Assembly: GCA_018340375.1 (NCBI GenBank)
Contig: JAFFJZ010000040.1
Span: 1,674,001-1,738,000 of the forward strand
DNA: 64,000 nt
From: Gonatopus flavifemur
Taxonomy: Eukaryota > Arthropoda > Insecta > Hymenoptera > Dryinidae
Direction: 5' to 3'
Shown: piece by piece, positions 22,561 through 35,265 of the stretch
How positions within the stretch are numbered: position 1 is the stretch's first letter
Layout of the letters: each line of letters starts with the position of its first letter
Notes under the pieces: model-generated
The model's input: only the letters and a program-made list of their open reading frames with translations
Databases searched by the model: none
Told to the model about the DNA's origin: nothing
Position numbers and translations under genes: made by a program

Positions 22561-24002
22561 CCCAAACAGACACGAAGATATCTTTTAGAATTCTAAAAGT
22601 ACAAGAAGTCTTGAAGAATTTTCTAAAAGATATCTTTTCGTATTCGAAAAGATGTCTTATGCAACATGAATAGATTTCTAAAAGATGTCTCGGAGACTTC
22701 TCCAAGATATCTTTAAGAAGAAATTAAGAAATCTAAAAGAGTTCTTCAAGATTTTTTAAAGATGTCTTGCAAAATTCATAAAAATGTCTTGGAAGAAGCT
22801 TGAATTTATTCACGAAAAAAAATTCTAACCTCTTCTTTTTCCTTCTCCCCCCTCCCATATTTGTATTTGTCGCTCTCGCACTCCTATGAAGTTGACTTTA
22901 TCTCAATCCTTGAGGTTGCGGGAATGGAACCCGTGCATTTTACGATGTACTTACGCTTCAGTGACCTGAGCTATAGAGACAGTTCGGTTTTGATGCTTAT
23001 GATTATCAATATAACACAGTGGAATCGTGTCAGTGGTGTACATTTTCAGAATAGAAGTGATCTTTTGAAAAAACTGTTATTATATAAACAAATGTCAGAT
23101 AAGTTGGTCGTGGATACCAAAGATTCTTCTTAAATTATTTCTATTCCAACGTTATTGAAGAATAACTTATTAATGAATATGAATGAGAATTTCTTTGAAT
23201 TTACTTGAAGGCTGTACATAAAATTGAGCGTAAAAAGTTCAGTAATTTGTAAAATATTTGTGTCTTGAAGATTCGTTAATTCCAGCGCGGGTATTAAAAG
23301 GTTACAAAATCGTAATTTTTGCAGAATTTAAAATCTCTTGGCATGTTTATAGATTTTTCAAGCTTTCGATTTGTGACCGAATTTATCACATGTGTGATTC
23401 GATTATAATTAAAGGCACATTCCGAGTGTTATTCATGTCAATTCATATGATCGGGTATTCATAACCTAAACCTGCTGACAATCTACACGGAGAAAAAGGT
23501 ATCTTAAAAAGTACCATAATTTATGGATTTTCTGCGCTGGTCTGACCGAGTCTGAATATTTACCTGAAAAAACCTCTAAAAGTACCATAATGTCTTGGAC
23601 TTTTATACGGAATGTACCATACTTATTTCAAAAAATCCAAGAAATTATGGTACTTTTAGAGATTTATGTAAGTGAATATTCCGACTCGGGTCAGACCAGC
23701 GCTGAAAATCCATAAATTATGGTATTTTTCAAGATATCTGTTTTCTCAGTGTATCTTCTTAAACATTTTTTGTTAAAGTCTTCCAGGAAAATATCTTTCA
23801 AACGCTTCTCAAAGATATCTTTAAGATATCTCGCATTGTCGTCTTGGAGATGTCTTGAATCGAGACATCTTTTAGAAATCTTTCATAAGATGTCTTTCCA
23901 ACACTTCTGAAAGATATCTTTACGAACTCTTCAAGAACGTTCTTGAAGATCTCTCAATTGAGTATTCTTTTAGATATCTTCAAGAACTGCGTGCTGTGTG
24001 GG
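22561..24002. mobile_element. CCCANACAG MITE with AGATATCTT words
   Basis: Ends CCCAAACAGACACG / CGTGCTGTGTGGG. Both sides are packed with AAGATATCTT, AGATGTCTT and TCTTGAAGA palindromic words; the middle holds unrelated DNA and a nested CACGGAG MITE. Confidence 0.65.
23486..23751. mobile_element. CACGGAG/CAGTG MITE with TA duplication
   Basis: Ends CACGGAGAAAAAGGTATCTT / AAGATATCTGTTTTCTCAGTG (split), TA on both sides, 266 bp. Long arms share TACCATAATTTATGGATTTT and GCTGGTCTGACC. Confidence 0.85.
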
Positions 24003-24163
24003 CAGCCATTTTGTAATATGTTTCATTAAACCAAATTTTTTTCAAAACTCCAAAACATGCTCAACAACATCCTTGAAAAGAATTGCCCTCTTACTTTTCC
24101 TTCCACTTAAAAAAAAGTCGCAAAACAACGTTAAATTTCTGCTCTCTACTGTGGTGTAACCCC

Positions 24164-25609
24164 TTAATGAACTCAATCTTTCCGTGTACAACAAGCCGCG
24201 GGGATAAAGAAAAGATATGTATCCAGGGCCGGCGGCACACTGGTTAAAAATTCAAACAAAGAGCAACATAGTGTACATAGTGCGGCTCCCTTTCCAAATT
24301 CTCTCATATTCAGAAATAATTCTTTTGCCGATATTAATGAAAAATTTTCAAAATAATTTGTTGGGTTTAATTCACGTTTTAAAACCATCATTGAGACACG
24401 TCCATATTTGACGTCTTCTGAACGATTTCTAAACCGTTGCCATGACGTCATTTTCTGGTTGAAAAACACGTAAACAGCACGACATTTTTACATTGAATCA
24501 ACGCAAGAATATTATTAATTCACAACGTGTAGTCATTCACTGTTTTTGACGTTTTTTGAACATGTGTGTGTTTTGTGAGAGGGTATGTATTTGTAAATAC
24601 GTTTTGCATAACTCCTCAAAACTATTCGATGCAGATTGATTCTGAACTGTTGTACTGCCAGGACAGTACTCGCTGTATATTTAATGTATGCTACTGGATT
24701 TTAAATTTAATGTAAATATTGTTCACAATTTTGTCCACAAATACAAGTGATATTGTTATGTGATCGTAGAGATGATTAATTACTATTCAGGTAGCAAAAC
24801 GCTTTATATCATATCAAAAACAAACATCCATCACACTGATGCATTAAACATCTTCATGTGTTGAGAAAATTGTTGAATCTTATATCATTAATTTACCTTG
24901 CATAATTAGGAATGAAATTTCATCTCTTGATACTGAGTTCAGTATTTTGTTGCGATTCATCCAATTAGTCGTTATAAAATTCCGAATTGACTTATTCAAC
25001 CCTCCAAGGACAAACGTAAATCACTCATACGTATTGTCCTGAGGCGACATTCACGTAACCCGAATGAGTATAGAATATCCATTGAACCTTCATTGCATAT
25101 TCCCACGTTCCCCAGAATATGTTTGACACGTTTTATGCTATGTGAGCAAGAATGTGGAACCAAAAATTTTTAAAACTAAAGTAACATTGTGGGCATTTAA
25201 AGCCCCATCAAACTTTCGTTCAATATAAATTTATCTGAAAATAACCTGAACTTGATCGATTGATTCTCTTGGTTCAAGTAAAAAAATTAGCGCAGGATTG
25301 TTCTAAAAAGTAAAATACACATGCGAGTACTGCATTTCGAACTATCTCAGACTACAGTGGACAAAATTTCTATGAAAATACCATTATTTTCAATTCAAAC
25401 GGGAAGAATCCTGGTAGTACAATGGAAAGCATGTTATAAAATATTTCAGGTATGGCAAAAAGTATAAAATCAATATACAAAATGCAAAAGATAATAATTT
25501 AGTTTGTTATAAACAAAATATTATAATTTAACGCAAGAAAGTGTAGCGAAACTTGCATAAAAACAATCGTTTACATTTTGTCTTAAACAACTAAATTTCC
25601 ACATTAATA
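24164..25609. other. No gene seen
   Basis: A minus-strand frame at 24469-24173 has no family features. The remainder is AT-rich intron-like sequence without clear repeats. Confidence 0.4.
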
Positions 25610-25839
25610 ACCGGTACTACCACCCTTATTCTTAACTACTTCAAATAGGCTTTTTCTCATACTATGAAGTAGTTTTCGCAACTTTGATTTCTGAATTTTA
25701 ACCCCATTCATATCTGATTGCTCTCCCTAGTTCCTTTATGTTGTTGGATTTTTACCCATTTTGATATACTACATGTGCCCATATTCGTTACAAGTTCTCT
25801 ATTGGGTTTAGTTCAAAAGAACGGGAGAGCCACTTTATA

Positions 25840-27437
25840 CACTGAGAAAAGTATTTATTTATAGTGAACAAGATTTGTTAATAGTTAACAAATCCTATAT
25901 TTGCTTATGGGGAAATAAATATTGAGTTGTTATCATCCAGCGTCATATTTGAGATCATTTGTTGTATCAAATCCATATTTGTTAACTATTAACAAACCGT
26001 GTTTTTGTGCGAAATTTCTGTTTAATAATTCTAAAACTTGGGAATGTACATCAAAACATTATTAGATTGCCTGAATGTGATATGAAGTTGAGAAAATTGT
26101 CGCATAATTTGCTTTGAATATTCGTGAAAATAAGTCAAATCAAACAAAATTGGAATAACACTCTGGAATTAATCAAATGAAATGATGAATTGTGCAGGAG
26201 AATATTATCACTGTTGGCAAAATATGTCTTAAATTTATTGATAATTATTATAAAATTTTTTACAGAATATTATTATCAGATTTAACAATGTATTTTATGA
26301 TGAAAATTGTCTATTAAATTCAATAACTGTTACGAATTTTTGCCAAAATACAAAAAAAATTCAGATTGGAAATTTGATTTATCACCAAATTTCTTCACGC
26401 TTCGTGAATTTTATGTTCCCCGAGATTCCTCTGGAGTGAGTTTATAATCATCAATGTAAGTCAAGCAATTGAAGCACACAGTTTTGGGACCTGACGGGGA
26501 ATCGAACCTGCTTTCCTACCTAACCTAACCTATTACGACCTAACGCTTCAACCACCTTAACTACATCACGATTGAAGAAACCGATTGAGAAATACGATGT
26601 GGTTTTAGATATTATATATGCTGACGTCATGACATCATACATGTAATAGGATTCTATCACGAAAAATTCATGAAAAAGTGAAATTTCATAAAAAAAAGTT
26701 GTAAATCCCAGAATATTATTGATTTTGAAATGCACTTATGAAATTTCATAAGAATTCTTATATTAAATTCAAGGAATTCTCTAACAGTGATTATAAAGTT
26801 GAACAAACTGAATGAAAAGTTATGGTGAAATATTTTAATAATTTTGTAGGAAAATTCAGCCTACAAGACTGTCTCTCATATTCTTTCACTCTCTCCCGAT
26901 TATAAATAATACATATATTTTTCGACCTAACGGTCATTGAACACACTCTAACAAGAAACTGAACTATATATTCTGCTGCAATATAGATCGAGAGTCGAAT
27001 CAAATTCAAGGTGTTCATGTCAAATCAAATTTCTTAATTATTAACAAATCTGTGTTTGAGAGGAAAGGAATCGTATACACATTGGGAAACTGAATTATTG
27101 TGTTGAAATTTAATTTGAAATTTGAGTCAATCAACCATTCTTTTCTTCATATTCTTAGTTTACTAGTATTTATCTAATGAAAATTTTGTACTTATCAAAC
27201 CGTCTATTTGTAAATTAGGAATCGTTTATTACTTGAGGGAAAAATAAAATCATTCACATGAAATAAATGGACTAAATGAACGATTTGTTTGTTCTGAATG
27301 TCACACAAAATCAATCGTATATTTGCCAACTATGATATTTATTGACAATTACCATATTTATTCATAATTAATGAATATTTTTGAACAGACGCCAAATAAA
27401 TATATTCATTTAATATAAGTAAACTCTTCTCTCAGTG
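25840..27437. mobile_element. CACTGAG MITE, 1.6 kb, inside Tc1 relic
   Basis: CACTGAGAAAAGTATTTATT / CTTCTCTCAGTG ends with TA on both sides. The Tc1 reading frame resumes across the insertion, supporting the ends. Near both ends are TTGTTAA / TTAACAA and AATAAATAT words. Holds a tRNA-like SINE at 26490-26570. Confidence 0.75.
26490..26570 (-). repeat. tRNA-derived SINE-like sequence
   Basis: The minus strand has a box A-like TAGTTAAGGTGG (26563-26552) and a good box B GGTTCGATTCC (26508-26498). AGGTTAGGTTAGGTAGGAA lies between them. Related to the + strand copy at 40500-40600. Confidence 0.55.
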
Positions 27438-28065
27438 TAAGAGATAAATTTTCTTACTCCAACTATCCTTCAGTCTCCTTAGCGTTATTCACCGCTCCGT
27501 TGTCTTATTGAAAAATAACATCATTACAATGATTTTCTTCAATATACCAAATTCAAATAATTTCCAAAAGTCCCATATACTTGTCTGCACTAACTTTGTC
27601 TGAAATTTTACAACTTGGCGTTTTAGAAATATAGCTAAACGCTGCCCATATCTTTGTAAGAGGTGGCTTCGTTACCATTTTTGTCCATTCAAATAATGTA
27701 TCCTTATGTAATATTTGCTGCACACGTCTTGTAGTTACAGACAGCTGTAGATCTCCTCTTATTTCAGCAGCAGTTATAATATCTTTTCATCCCTCCCAAA
27801 ATTTGAGTGTGCGTTTCATTAATTCAGTATTACCACCTATATATAATGGTTTTTGCCATATTTTTCGTGTAATTTTGAATACTGATGTATGCACGTGCTG
27901 GATCTATTTACTTTATTTGATATTTGCCAAAAAGATAATCCTGCGTCGTGATGAGCGACAATTTTTATATTTTCCTCCGAAGGCAAGATTTTTCCTCGCG
28001 GCATTTGAACATACACAAGAAACCATTCAATGTTAATGTATGAATATTGTATTTCAGTGGCCACA

Positions 28066-29573
28066 CTTATTCTTACTAAGATTTTGTCAACGTTGCTCGT
28101 ACGTATAATGAAGTATAACTGCGGAGTACTTACTGTTCTTATACGAATTTCGTCCTTGTCTAGGTTAGTATATCACTTTTTGTGTATGAAGCGTTGAGCG
28201 GTCAAGTTTGTTTACATTAATGTGTCGCAGGAATGATATGATGTGTGCCAGAAGGTTTTCTCACATTGGGTAACATATATTTACAAGATAGAGGATTTAA
28301 TCATAGTGTTCTTACAGAAATTCCCCCACTGTAGTTTGATTGGAGTAAAATTCATGAAGCAGAAAATCAGCAGAACTTTTACATCGGCAACTCCACCCTA
28401 CATTTTTTGTGCTTTTGAACAATAGAATATTAGAAAAAATAAAAGTTCATTCAAAATTCAGTAAAAGTTGACCGAGATTCTGGTCTAAAACGAAAGATCA
28501 TCGAAAGTTCCTCAGAAGTACCTCATTAGTCCGTTGAACATTCGTCAGAAGTGAGGATGCCCAATATTTAAAGTATTGATACTGTTATACAGAATATGTA
28601 TATGATGAATTTTCTTGAAATTTCGATTGAAACTTGGTACATATTTTATACAAAAGTATAGATATTATAAATATCGGGAATTCCTAGTCAAAAGTCATGA
28701 ATTTTCCTCGACGGTTCTCTTAAAGACCAACAGAACTCCCACGTCAACCCTTTCCGTACTTCCTATATACTTTTGAGGCATGGAATAACCGATGAAATGC
28801 ATTTGAAATTTCCTTCCCTCCTAAATATGGGAGATCAGGAAATTTGCACGAAACGTTCTCAAAGGGCATTCCATTCAAAGTGTTTGGTAAGCCCAATGCG
28901 ATTGGAATTCAGATTGGACTAAAACTACGAGGTCCCTCAAACTTGTTCATGTCTGGAAAAAAAACTATATTCTGTTGCAATATCTAAGCATCTAAGCAAT
29001 ATATGCATATTGTTCTAATAAATCCTCTTTCCCATAAAATTGTTCAAAATAAGGCTGAAATTTCCAATAAGCACTATTAATTTCTCAAGTCGTAAAGTTT
29101 TCGAGATTTGTATTTGAATGTAATTTATATACAATTCAATATAATTCTTGTATAATTGTATATAAATTATATTCAATTCCGAAAATGTTCCCTCTTGGAC
29201 GGGAAGTTTAGTTTTCAAACAGCAACTCTGATGAAATTCCTGTAAAAACCTCTAAAATTCTCAGAGAATTTTAGACAGTTTCATTGTTTTTCGGACATAT
29301 TGACAGATATTCAAAAGAGTTTCCAGCGAAGAAACGTTCTTCAGGTGTTTTCTGAAGTTCTCAAAGTTTGGAAAAATTCTGTAGGTTTTTCAGATTTAGA
29401 GGAATTTTTTTCATCAGGGAACGCTATGTGTTCTATAGTCTATCGAATGTTGCAAAACAAAAACTCCGGCTCCCATGTGAATCACTTGGACATTGCTAAA
29501 TAAAACAAGATAACGTTTTCATGCTCTATTTCCCCTATGCATATAAAAGTTTTAAATGTACAGGGTATGATTT
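28066..29573. other. No gene seen
   Basis: AT-rich. Short frames at 28243-28425 and 29300-29503 show no recognisable domain. A local inverted region near 29100-29170 is built of TATATACAATT words. Confidence 0.4.
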
Positions 29574-30126
29574 ATGCACGTAATGATTGTACACGAAAAA
29601 TAAAACCCAAAAGTATTTACACTGATAATTTTTTCTTTTTAATACCTCATATTCAACACATAAGCTTTGGTGTACGTAAAATTATTTGATAAGGAAATTG
29701 TACACTAAATATTTTTTATGCTTGAAAAAAAAAGTGATTCAGAAAAATCGTACACATGTTTTTATGCACGGACAAAAGATTTAATTAATTAGTGTATAAT
29801 GATTGTACACCTAATGAAATTCATGAGAAATTTTTTTAGTTTTATTGAATAATTACTATAAATTAGATTAGGAGTACAATAATTATACACTGATTAATTT
29901 TATTTTCTGATCGTGCATAAACAATATGTGTACAATTTTTGTTGATTACATTTTTAAAGCTTGTAAAATATTTCGTGTACAATTTCTATGTCAATCAATT
30001 AAACGTGCACAAATAATCTTTGCATAAAATATGTGTTAGACAAAAATTATTAGTGTAAATACTCCTGGGTTTTATTTTTCGTGTACAATTAATACGTGTA
30101 TGATTCTTACGTGCATAAATCATACC
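29574..30126. mobile_element. MITE made of GTACA words
   Basis: Ends GGTATGATTTATGCACGTAA / TTACGTGCATAAATCATACC (20-bp perfect inverted repeat). The interior repeats GATTGTACAC, GTGTACAAT, and TTTATGCAC in both orientations. 553 bp, no coding. Confidence 0.85.
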
Positions 30127-30601
30127 ATGTCTTCAAATGCAGTATTTTTTCCGTATAAAATGCTAGTTTTTTATTTGTTCTTGGGGCTTTAATCAGTCAA
30201 CTTATATTTCTGTCATATTTCTATACATTCCCTGTTCTAAACTTTCAGATTGTTTACATGAATATTCACAAGTGAAACAAGTGAGTCGCATGTGCCTTTA
30301 CATGAAGGTGGGAGATTCTCATGTGGTGACCCATGTGACCCACTTGATTTCCATACTACAACCTCTGCGAAACAACTGGAAACTTACAGTGTGGATATTC
30401 ACATGCGAAATAAACCCAGTATCAACCTCATATGCAACACTTCTCAAGTGGATTAATTGGGAATTTTCAATAGGGCTTAGAAACACATTTTTCAATGAAA
30501 AGTCTTCTTTTTAAACGTTCATTCAATTGTGAATATTACACCGTTATGAAAACAGTGACATTGGTACTTTCTTTTTAAATATTACGTACTGCTATCGCCT
30601 A
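30127..30601. other. No gene; CACATG word cluster
   Basis: 30240-30450 is rich in TCACATG/CATGTGA and CACTTG/CAAGTG words, possibly another word-array repeat, but no terminal repeat was found. Confidence 0.4.
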
Positions 30602-30832
30602 CACAGAGAAAAGTTTATATTAAAGATTATTAGACACAGTATCGTACCCGTGGGATATACTCGATTATGACGATAGGAACTATAACTTTGTATTTTCCTA
30701 TCACTCCGCATATTGAATTCAAGAAGAATTGTGGTAATCTGTCGCATACTCATGGTTCTTTCCGCCACAATAAAGTATATCCCACGGCTACGATATAAAT
30801 ATATTAATTTTTATTACAAAATTTTCTCTGTG
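30602..30832. mobile_element. CACAGAG MITE, copy 1
   Basis: 231 bp, CACAGAGAAAAGTTTATATT / AAAATTTTCTCTGTG, TA on both sides. Related copy at 33254-33483 (same length, same GGATATACT / AGTATATCCC blocks). Confidence 0.85.
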
Positions 30833-30922
30833 TAATGAATTGAAGTTCAATGAATCTGGATTCAACATAAATAGGTAACAAAATCAACATTGAAATGGGG
30901 TGACTTTGAATGATCGAAGAAG

Positions 30923-31471
30923 CCCAAGCGTGTATTACCTATAATGACAATGGGCCCCAGGCTGGGTCCATCCTCTTTAACCCAGTATTGGGGAATGACG
31001 ATGGGGCCCATGTTGGCTCAATCTTGGCCCTGTTGTGCTTTCCCATACAATTATAGTTGAAAAAAAATGGAGATAATGAATCTTAGTGCGGGCACATTTG
31101 GACCAGCGTTAGGCCAAGATTGGGGTGAATTTATATCCCGAGCATGTGTGTACAATCCTCAGCGTCTAAGAATTTTGGTCCCACTCTGGCCCAGTCTTGA
31201 GCCCATATTGGCAGGATGGGGCCCATGCTGGCCCGGGGTGGGCCCCATGGTATATACATGCTAGGGATTTTCCAATTTCAAAACAAACAGGAAGGGGGAG
31301 TATTGATTGCCTAGTCTGGGTTCATGCTGGGCCCGTGGTGTTACCAATTCTCGGGCAAAGCAATACGGCCAAGCTGGGAACGATGTTATCATCCCAGGGT
31401 TGGTCCCACGTTGGGTAGCATGGGCACCCACCCTGGGCATAGATGGGGCCCGCCGTCAATACACACTTGGG
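30923..31471. mobile_element. MITE made of GGGCCCA words
   Basis: Inverted ends CCCAAGCGTGTATTA / TCAATACACACTTGGG. The interior is a GC-rich array of TGGGCC/GGCCCA words (GATGGGGCCCATG, GGTGGGCCCCATGG), in contrast to the AT-rich surroundings. Short open frames here are artefacts of this composition. Confidence 0.7.
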
Positions 31472-31690
31472 AGTGATTTCTTTCCGTTAAAAGTGTTGAC
31501 GGATCCATGTGTACGAGACGCGAGGATACAAAAGGGTGGGAGTTAACGAATACTTAATACTTATGAATTTGAAATCAGATAAATACTAGCATTGCCTGAA
31601 GCTTCTCAAAACACACACGTCGTGTATGCGATGGATGATACAATTGAATTTTTGTTTGGTTCAGTTTTTGATTCTCTATCATTGTTTCAG

Positions 31691-31787
31691 ATGGGCAAAT
31701 TGGGCAGTAATCCTTTAGCTGGACTCGCGGCATTAGGTTTAGGAAGTTTGGCGACACCCGCGAACACTGGCGGACTCAATCCAGCAG
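31691..31787 (+). CDS. mub: Poly(rC)-binding protein-like exon (linker before KH3)
   Basis: A 97-bp internal exon with acceptor ...TCATTGTTTCAG before 31691 and donor CAG|GTAAGA at 31788. It encodes MGKLGSNPLAGLAALGLG followed by SLATPANTGGLNPA and ends with one base of the next codon (phase 1). That base joins exactly to the exon at 51238, which continues ALAALAGSQLRTSN. The low-complexity Ala/Gly/Leu linker precedes the third KH domain in insect mub/PCBP-type proteins. The Met at its start is probably internal, because a good pyrimidine tract and AG precede it. Earlier exons (KH1, KH2) are not in the window. The product is an RNA-binding hnRNP-E-like protein; the symbol is by family recognition. 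Confidence 0.8.
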
Positions 31788-32582
31788 GTAAGATTTCTTA
31801 TTCCACCCCAACCGTCATAATATGTTTATTCCTAAACATGAACTCAAAGTATTCGTTCATCAACATTTTGATACACATGTTGATTGATTTCAAAGAGATT
31901 GACTAGTTGATTTGAAACTCATCAGATAAAATCGAACAAATTGAATTCCTAGATATTGTTCATACTTCATAAAATATCCAGAAAACGCGTTTGGATAATT
32001 CCATCAAATAATTTTCGAATAAAACGGCTAGTAGATATAACTAACGTCTTGACTTGAGTATACCCTTCAACGAATTTCCCAAGAATTCACTGTCTGGTCA
32101 AGCAACTACATGTCAGTATCATGAATATTCTACGTTGAGATACAGAAACGTATGCAGTACAAGTATTGATAAACGATATCGATATTTTCTATACAATTTG
32201 TATATAATTTATATCAACATGTTATAAATCTCAGTATATAAACTCGACAAACTTTCTATGAAAAATATCAATATCATGAAATATTGTGCATCCCAAAGTA
32301 TGAGGGTATAATTATTGATTACTCAAATGTACAGAATCTTCACTTGGCTATAAGGTGAGGGTGAAAATGCACTCAATGTGATTTTAAATAGAATTTGTAT
32401 CAAGTTTGAATCGATATTTTATATGAATTTATAGACACATGATACAAGTTTTATATAAAATCACAATCAGTGCATTATCGACTCAGACTCACTTGGCGGT
32501 ACTAATATTGTCCATTTTGTATTTACTTTATGCTCTGATGCACATACCACTCAGATATCTTTTAAATACTTAGTATAGCCTA
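31788..32582. other. Intron start of the KH gene; no other gene
   Basis: Holds fragments with GATATCGATATTT words around 32155-32300 and 32390-32480 that recur at 33175, 34090 and 44180-44600, probably remnants of one MITE family. Confidence 0.5.
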
Positions 32583-32768
32583 CACTGAAAAAAAAACTAG
32601 GGAAGTTAACCACGCGGCGAGGTTGAATACAGCGAACCTCACCATGTGGTCGACTCAACTGAATATAGATTGAAATGAAGTCATATTCAATCATTTCAAT
32701 TGATATTCAGTTGATTAAACCACGCGGTAAGGTGCGCCGTGTGGTTGACTTCCCTAGTTTTTTTGGTG
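32583..32768. mobile_element. CACTGAA MITE, 186 bp
   Basis: Ends CACTGAAAAAAAAACTAGGG / CCCTAGTTTTTTTGGTG, TA on both sides. Arms share GAAGTTAACCACGCGG-like blocks; the interior repeats CAACTGAATAT. Confidence 0.8.
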
Positions 32769-33177
32769 TACTAAAAATTAGGTGCGTCTTTAGTGCTCAG
32801 AAAACCCTGGAAAAAGCGGGTCTCGCTTCAGAACAGCCATGGAATTCCATGCCTCAGAATCTGCAAATAAAACTTGTTTTTCGAAGATTACTCTCTGTAT
32901 TTTGATTGAGTTTATAGTAAAGTTGCTAACTTGAAATAAAATCACATTAATAGTTTACACATATGACTTTTACTTGCATAACTCTTATATAAATGATTGA
33001 AATTTCCAATTCCCTCTCCCCCTCCCCGGTCACTGACTAACCAGGGCTCGGGGGAAAAAAGTGTATTGACTCCCCTGCTAAAGATCCATCAAAAAGGATA
33101 GCAATCGACAGATTATTCTAATCGTTTTCTATGAAAATTCTGAATCGTGAATTTCCGGTATTGTATAATATAGAGGT

Positions 33178-33530
33178 GCACGATATTTTTCAGAAACTTT
33201 GTCAAAATTGTATCAAATTTTATAAAATATCTATGGGAACTTTATAAAAATTACATAGAGAAAAGTTTATGTTGAAGATTACTATATTTTTATGGTACTT
33301 GTGAGGTATACTTTATTATGAGGCTCAGAATTATATTTATTGTAAATTATAACATATTCATCTTCATCCTCACGAGAGAGTATGGTGAATGTTCGTATAC
33401 TTGTGGTTCATAGCGACATAATCAAATATATCCCAAAAGTACAATATAAATATGCCAATATCTGATATAAAATTTTTACTGTGTTTGTAAAAAATATCGA
33501 TATCGTGAAATATCGCGCAGCTTTAGTATG
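33178..33530. mobile_element. CGATATT MITE interrupted by CACAGAG MITE
   Basis: Left end GTGCACGATATTTTTCAG and right end GTGAAATATCGCGCAGC surround the MITE at 33254-33483. Related right ends occur at 32280 and 34130. Confidence 0.55.
33254..33483. mobile_element. CACAGAG MITE, copy 2
   Basis: CATAGAGAAAAGTTTATGTT / AAATTTTTACTGTG, 230 bp, preceded by TA. Diverged copy of 30602-30832. Confidence 0.75.
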
Positions 33531-34638
33531 GTGATCGAATTGCAGGAACTATATCATAATCTATGTCATGTTATAGTGAAATTTCTATAGGGGAGATGCC
33601 GGTAATTACTATTGGATTTTATTTGCTAGTTAGACATATTCACATCTCTCCACCTGAATTGACCAACCATAAATCCAACATTCTCATGACTGTAGATTTC
33701 AGCGGCCTGCTCCTGAGTCATGTGCACTCTCGTTGAATGATCACTGACCGGAGCATAATTATTATAAAAGCATATTTAATGTTCCGTGTTCATATATTTT
33801 GGTGAATAAAAATAGCTGATGATTTTACCGTGATGGAGGGAATTCCACATAGAAACCCAAATCCCAGTTGGAAAAATGATAATCAATGTAATTGAAATCC
33901 GATAATTATCATTTTTATATTGTTGTTTTTTTTATTTTTCTTTCTTATTCAAGTTGAGTTGAATATTTCTCGATTATGGTTAATCAAGTCGATGAGGCGA
34001 TTGATTGTGGTGATGGTCGATATTTTACGATGTAGATACTTTTTATAGGAATTTTATCGAGTTTATGTTGGATTTTATGAAACATTAATAAAAACTATAT
34101 TTAATTTAATACCAAATATCGATATCGTGAAATATCCCGCATCATTAACTGAGTGCAGTGAATATTTATACATATATCACTCAATTTTGCTGGGTACTTG
34201 TTATTAAACTACATCAAAGAAATTATCTTGATAGAACAGTCCTGTATTATCCTTCGCATATCAGGAAGTCGTGAGGAGGAATCGGATGAAAAAAGAAATT
34301 ACTTCGAAATAACAAAGGAAGAACAGAACAATTTTCGAGCCTGATATACAACATTTAACAGATTTGAATGTTTCTTGGTCGCCTCCGCATTGTTTTCAAG
34401 TTGTTTGCTCATATTATTCTGACGATTCTCATCTATAAAATAAAAAAACAACTTTGCACATTTACGGGAACATTTCGTTCGCGTAAAAACAAAATTTTGT
34501 CTCGATTTTGAAAAGTGGGATAATTGGTACGATAGAATTGATAAAAACTCCCAATTCCTCCATGGTGGGCTTGCACCAGATTAGATTTCACTCATATGGT
34601 CATCAAATATTCACTGATCTCACTATTTATTTTCAACG
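33531..34638. other. No gene seen
   Basis: AT-rich DNA up to the CAACG target duplication (34634-34638) of the Transib element. A CGATATCG-type MITE end lies near 34100-34145. Confidence 0.5.
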
Positions 34639-34714
34639 CACAGTGGGGCCAAATGCCAAAAAGCTGGACAAAATTATAAGGGGCTCTCAAATTCGCTTGC
34701 GACTTCGTACTCGG

Positions 34715-35265
34715 GAAGTTTATGGGGTCACTGATTACGAATCCGTTGTCAGAATTTCAAAATTCAAAATGGCGAATCCAATATGGCGGACGAAAATTGA
34801 AAAAATTATCAGATTCTTTTCAAATTGGGTACCCAGGGATTTTTGGGGTCGCTGATTACAAATCCGTTGTCTGCATTTCGAAATTCAAAATGGCGGATCC
34901 AATATGGTGAAATAAAATCGAGAAGATCATCGGATTTTCTTCAAACTCGGCATCCAGGAGTTTTTGGGGTCACCAATTACGAATCCGTTGTCAAAATTTT
35001 TAAATTCAGAATGGCGGATCCAATATGGTGGACAAAAATTAAGAAAATCATCGCATTTTCTTCAAACTCGGTACTCAGGGGTTTCTGTGGTCGCTGATTA
35101 CGAATCCACGGTCTGAAATTCAAAATTCAAAATAACGGATCCAATATAGCGGACGAAAATTGTAAAAATCATCGGATTCCCTTCAAACTCGGTACCCAGG
35201 GGTTTTCGGGATCGCTGATCACGAATCCGTTGTCAGAATTCCGAAATTCAGGATGGCGGATGCCA
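34715..35265. repeat. Transib left subterminal tandem repeats
   Basis: About five diverged units of ~120 bp carrying GATTACGAATCCGTTGTC, AATGGCGGATCCAATATGG and TTCAAACTCGGTACCCAGG. Each repeats the same order. Inverted counterparts lie at 38215-38640. Confidence 0.88.

Larger units (their letters stand above)
20456..24163. mobile_element. TTAA-flanked composite MITE, 3.7 kb
   Basis: Ends GGGGTTACACCACAGTAG / CTACTGTGGTGTAACCCC with TTAA on both sides (20452-20455, 24164-24167), a piggyBac-type target site. The original element was much shorter; it now hosts an RTE scrap, a 1.1-kb CACGGA MITE with inner MITE and tRNA-like piece, and a 1.4-kb CCCAAACAG MITE. No transposase of its own. Confidence 0.75.
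25610..28034 (-). pseudogene. Tc1-like transposase relic split by MITE
   Basis: Minus strand 28004-27840 encodes the Tc1 N-terminal helix-turn-helix (IVAHHDAGLSFWQISNKVNR). Stops follow, then ITAAEIRGDLQLSVTTRRVQ, AAFSYISKTPSCKISDK and a decayed FQxDNA-type block to about 27440. After the MITE at 25840-27437 the C-terminus resumes with KWLSRSFELNPIENL and NIKELGRAIRYEWG to about 25610. Order and content match a Tc1/DD34E transposase; many stops and deletions make it dead. Confidence 0.75.

Noticed and set aside
26518..26533. TAACCTAACC as telomeric TTAGG repeats
   Set aside because: Only two to three units and located inside a tRNA-like SINE.
31067..31546. Overlapping Gly/Pro/Trp-rich ORFs near 31.1-31.5 kb as genes
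   Set aside because: They are readings of the GGGCCCA-word MITE in several frames.
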